Position numbers and translations under genes: made by a program | Part shown: positions 62,512 to 64,000 of the stretch, piece by piece | Layout of the letters: every line of letters starts with the position of its first letter | Numbering within the stretch: position 1 is the stretch's first letter | The notes under the pieces: generated by a model | Told to the model about the DNA's origin: nothing | Databases searched by the model: none | Seen by the model: only the letters and a program-made list of their open reading frames with translations | From: Wenzhouxiangella sediminis | Lineage (GTDB): Bacteria > Pseudomonadota > Gammaproteobacteria > Xanthomonadales > Wenzhouxiangellaceae | Assembly: GCF_003410055.1 (NCBI RefSeq) | Contig: NZ_QUZK01000046.1 | Span: forward strand, 62,001-126,000 | DNA: 64,000 bases | Direction of reading: 5' to 3'

Positions 62512-64000
62512 ATGAATCGATGCCGGCTTGCGGCGATCCTCTTGTTGTCTGCCGCGGCGTTTTCCGCGTCCGGTGCCGAGGCACCTTCGCTCGAGCGTAT
62601 CGTCTCGCTGCCGAGCCTGACGGGCACGGCGCCTTCTGCACCGGCATGGGCGCGGGACAGTCGTCGGGTCGCGTTTCTCTGGAACGACGAGGGGATGCCG
62701 TTTCGCGACGTCTGGGTGGTCGAAAGCGACGGAACCGGACTCCAGCGGCTCACTTCACTGGCGCCGACGTTCGCGCCGCCGCCCGAGTCGGGGCAGAGCC
62801 GTCGGGAAATGCTCGAGCGCAGCGCAACCCGGCACGATACCGGCGTGGGCCAACTCCAATGGATGCCCGATTCGGACCAGATCGTTTTCATGCATGGCGG
62901 GCGGATGCAGGTCGTCCCCGTCGGGGGCGGCGACGTCAGGCCCTTGCTGTCGAACGACAGCAGCGGGCACTCACCGGTCTTCTCGCCCGCAGGTGAGCGG
63001 CTGGCCTTCATTCGCGAGAATGATCTTTGGCTCCACGATTTCGCCCGGGGCGTTTCGCATTCAGTGACGGACCTCGGGCAGGCCGGCATCGGGACGGTGC
63101 CGGTCGGTGCATTCGCCGGCCCCGACGCCTACATCCGAAGTCACACCTGGTCGTCGGATGGCAGATACCTGGCCTTTGTCCACATCGACCGCAGCGAGGT
63201 TCGCCGCGTCCCCATACCCGCCTGGCTGCACGGGGCCGAACCCCTGCTGCACGAGGTACGACGCGCTTATCCGGGTGATCGCGACGAGCGCCAGCGAGTC
63301 GGAATCTACGATACCCGGGACCAATCGCTGAAATGGCTCGAAACAGGCGACCCAACCGCTCGAATTTTCTACGAAATTTCCTGGTCTCCAGCGCGCCCGG
63401 AACTGCTCGTTCATCAGGGCCTCGACGTGGCGGAGAAACGCTGGATCCATATCGCCGATGCGGCCTCCGGGCGGCTTCGTACGCTATGGGAGGACGAACG
63501 ACCGAGCCGCGTCTACCCGATTTTCCGGGCGGTGTGGAGCGGCAACGGCGAGCAGGTTCGCTTCGTCGGAGACATGCACGACCACTACCGCCTCTACACG
63601 GTCGATGCTGATGGGGGCGAGCCCGCAGTGCTGACGCGAGGCGACTTCGACGTGGCCGCGACTCGTTCGGCGGCTGCGGTCGAGACCCGCGGGAAGTCGC
63701 TCTATTTCGTTGCCGCGGCGCCCACGCCCTACGAGCGTCACCTCTATCGCCTGGAAGAGGGCGCAGAGCCCGTGCGCATCACCACCCGGCCGGGGGTGCA
63801 CCGGCCCGTGATCTCGCCCGACGGCCGGCATGTGGCCAGCGTGCACTCCAGCGACAGTCGGCCGGCGGAGCTCTATGTCGGTCCCGCCGATGCCGGGTCG
63901 GAATTGGCGCGAGTGACCGAGTCTCCCGCGCCGGACTTTCCGGATTACGACTGGATCGAACCGCGATACGTGACCTTCCCGGGGCCGGAGGAGGGCAAGA
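62512..64000 (+). CDS. S9/DPP-IV-type peptidase, N-terminal beta-propeller part (3' end outside window)
   Basis: 496 complete codons visible. A signal peptide (LAAILLLSAAAFSASG) is followed by beta-propeller blades of the DPP-IV N-terminal domain: PAWARDSRRVAFLWNDEGMP, GHSPVFSPAGERLAFIRE, TWSSDGRYLAFVHIDRSEV, and PVISPDGRHVASVHSSDS. The catalytic alpha/beta-hydrolase domain should lie beyond base 64000. It is expected to cut short peptides in the periplasm. Start ATG 62512 with GGAGA upstream. Confidence 0.85.
   Translation, partial: MNRCRLAAILLLSAAAFSASGAEAPSLERIVSLPSLTGTAPSAPAWARDSRRVAFLWNDEGMPFRDVWVVESDGTGLQRLTSLAPTFAPPPESGQSRREMLERSATRHDTGVGQLQWMPDSDQIVFMHGGRMQVVPVGGGDVRPLLSNDSSGHSPVFSPAGERLAFIRENDLWLHDFARGVSHSVTDLGQAGIGTVPVGAFAGPDAYIRSHTWSSDGRYLAFVHIDRSEVRRVPIPAWLHGAEPLLHEVRRAYPGDRDERQRVGIYDTRDQSLKWLETGDPTARIFYEISWSPARPELLVHQGLDVAEKRWIHIADAASGRLRTLWEDERPSRVYPIFRAVWSGNGEQVRFVGDMHDHYRLYTVDADGGEPAVLTRGDFDVAATRSAAAVETRGKSLYFVAAAPTPYERHLYRLEEGAEPVRITTRPGVHRPVISPDGRHVASVHSSDSRPAELYVGPADAGSELARVTESPAPDFPDYDWIEPRYVTFPGPEEGK

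Overview
The window is high-GC chromosomal DNA from a gammaproteobacterium. Gene content (MipA/OmpV porin-like protein, YceI, lipid A N-terminal-domain protein, many secreted amidohydrolases, a DPP-IV-type peptidase, DUF389, ECF sigma factor, RND efflux) fits the Xanthomonadales/Wenzhouxiangella-Chromatiales neighbourhood; this placement is inference from family content, with no marker gene to prove it. There is no phage, transposase, CRISPR array or rRNA. Only one tRNA gene (Thr, anticodon CGT) is present. Genes are densely packed, often with 4-nt ATGA or TGATG overlaps.

1-13.5 kb is mostly housekeeping and signalling: the 3'-incomplete gene of a periplasmic-binding/PAS sensor, a ThrE-type exporter, a PhzF isomerase, a tandem pair of secreted amidohydrolases (one of which has lost its metal ligands), a zinc alcohol dehydrogenase, the ribosome-rescue hydrolase ArfB, a membrane diguanylate cyclase, a methyltransferase remnant, DUF6122, an Acg-type nitroreductase behind an FNR-like box, and a TPR lipoprotein broken by a frameshift. 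13.7-27 kb carries glutaredoxin, SCO, MipA, TauE, SDR, polysaccharide deacetylase, a PD40-protein remnant, amidohydrolase and beta-lactamase-fold genes, an ECF sigma-factor trio, an epimerase/BASS transporter pair and a TPP-dependent enzyme.

27-46 kb holds an RND efflux permease with its adaptor, a CadC-like regulator, a GT2/LAB-N/GT39 surface-glycan operon, DUF389, CPBP protease/TetR, a metal- and PLP-dependent racemase-fold enzyme, a PAS-GAF-PAS-GGDEF protein, CIA30, PEP carboxylase and tRNA-Thr. The tRNA is followed by two terminators and several direct and inverted fragments of its own 3' end.

47-56 kb is the most unusual part. It brings together a CDP-alcohol phosphatidyltransferase, a zinc-less BchC-like dehydrogenase, a pyruvoyl-tetrahydropterin-synthase homologue lacking standard catalytic residues, a GT4 glycosyltransferase, a SAM methyltransferase, a flippase-like membrane protein, a membrane-anchored LuxR regulator, a lone RibD-type reductase, a GTP cyclohydrolase II with a dead RibB-like domain, and a creatininase-family hydrolase. 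I read this as a candidate pathway that builds, decorates (glycosyl, methyl) and possibly exports or membrane-anchors a GTP-derived pterin or pyrimidine compound. It is followed (56-60 kb) by an FkbM methyltransferase, an LTA-synthase-like sulfatase-fold protein, a glycosyltransferase and a sulfotransferase, which suggest surface glycan or lipid decoration. The window ends with an alcohol dehydrogenase, a small secreted protein, a histidine phosphatase and the 5' part of an S9-type peptidase.
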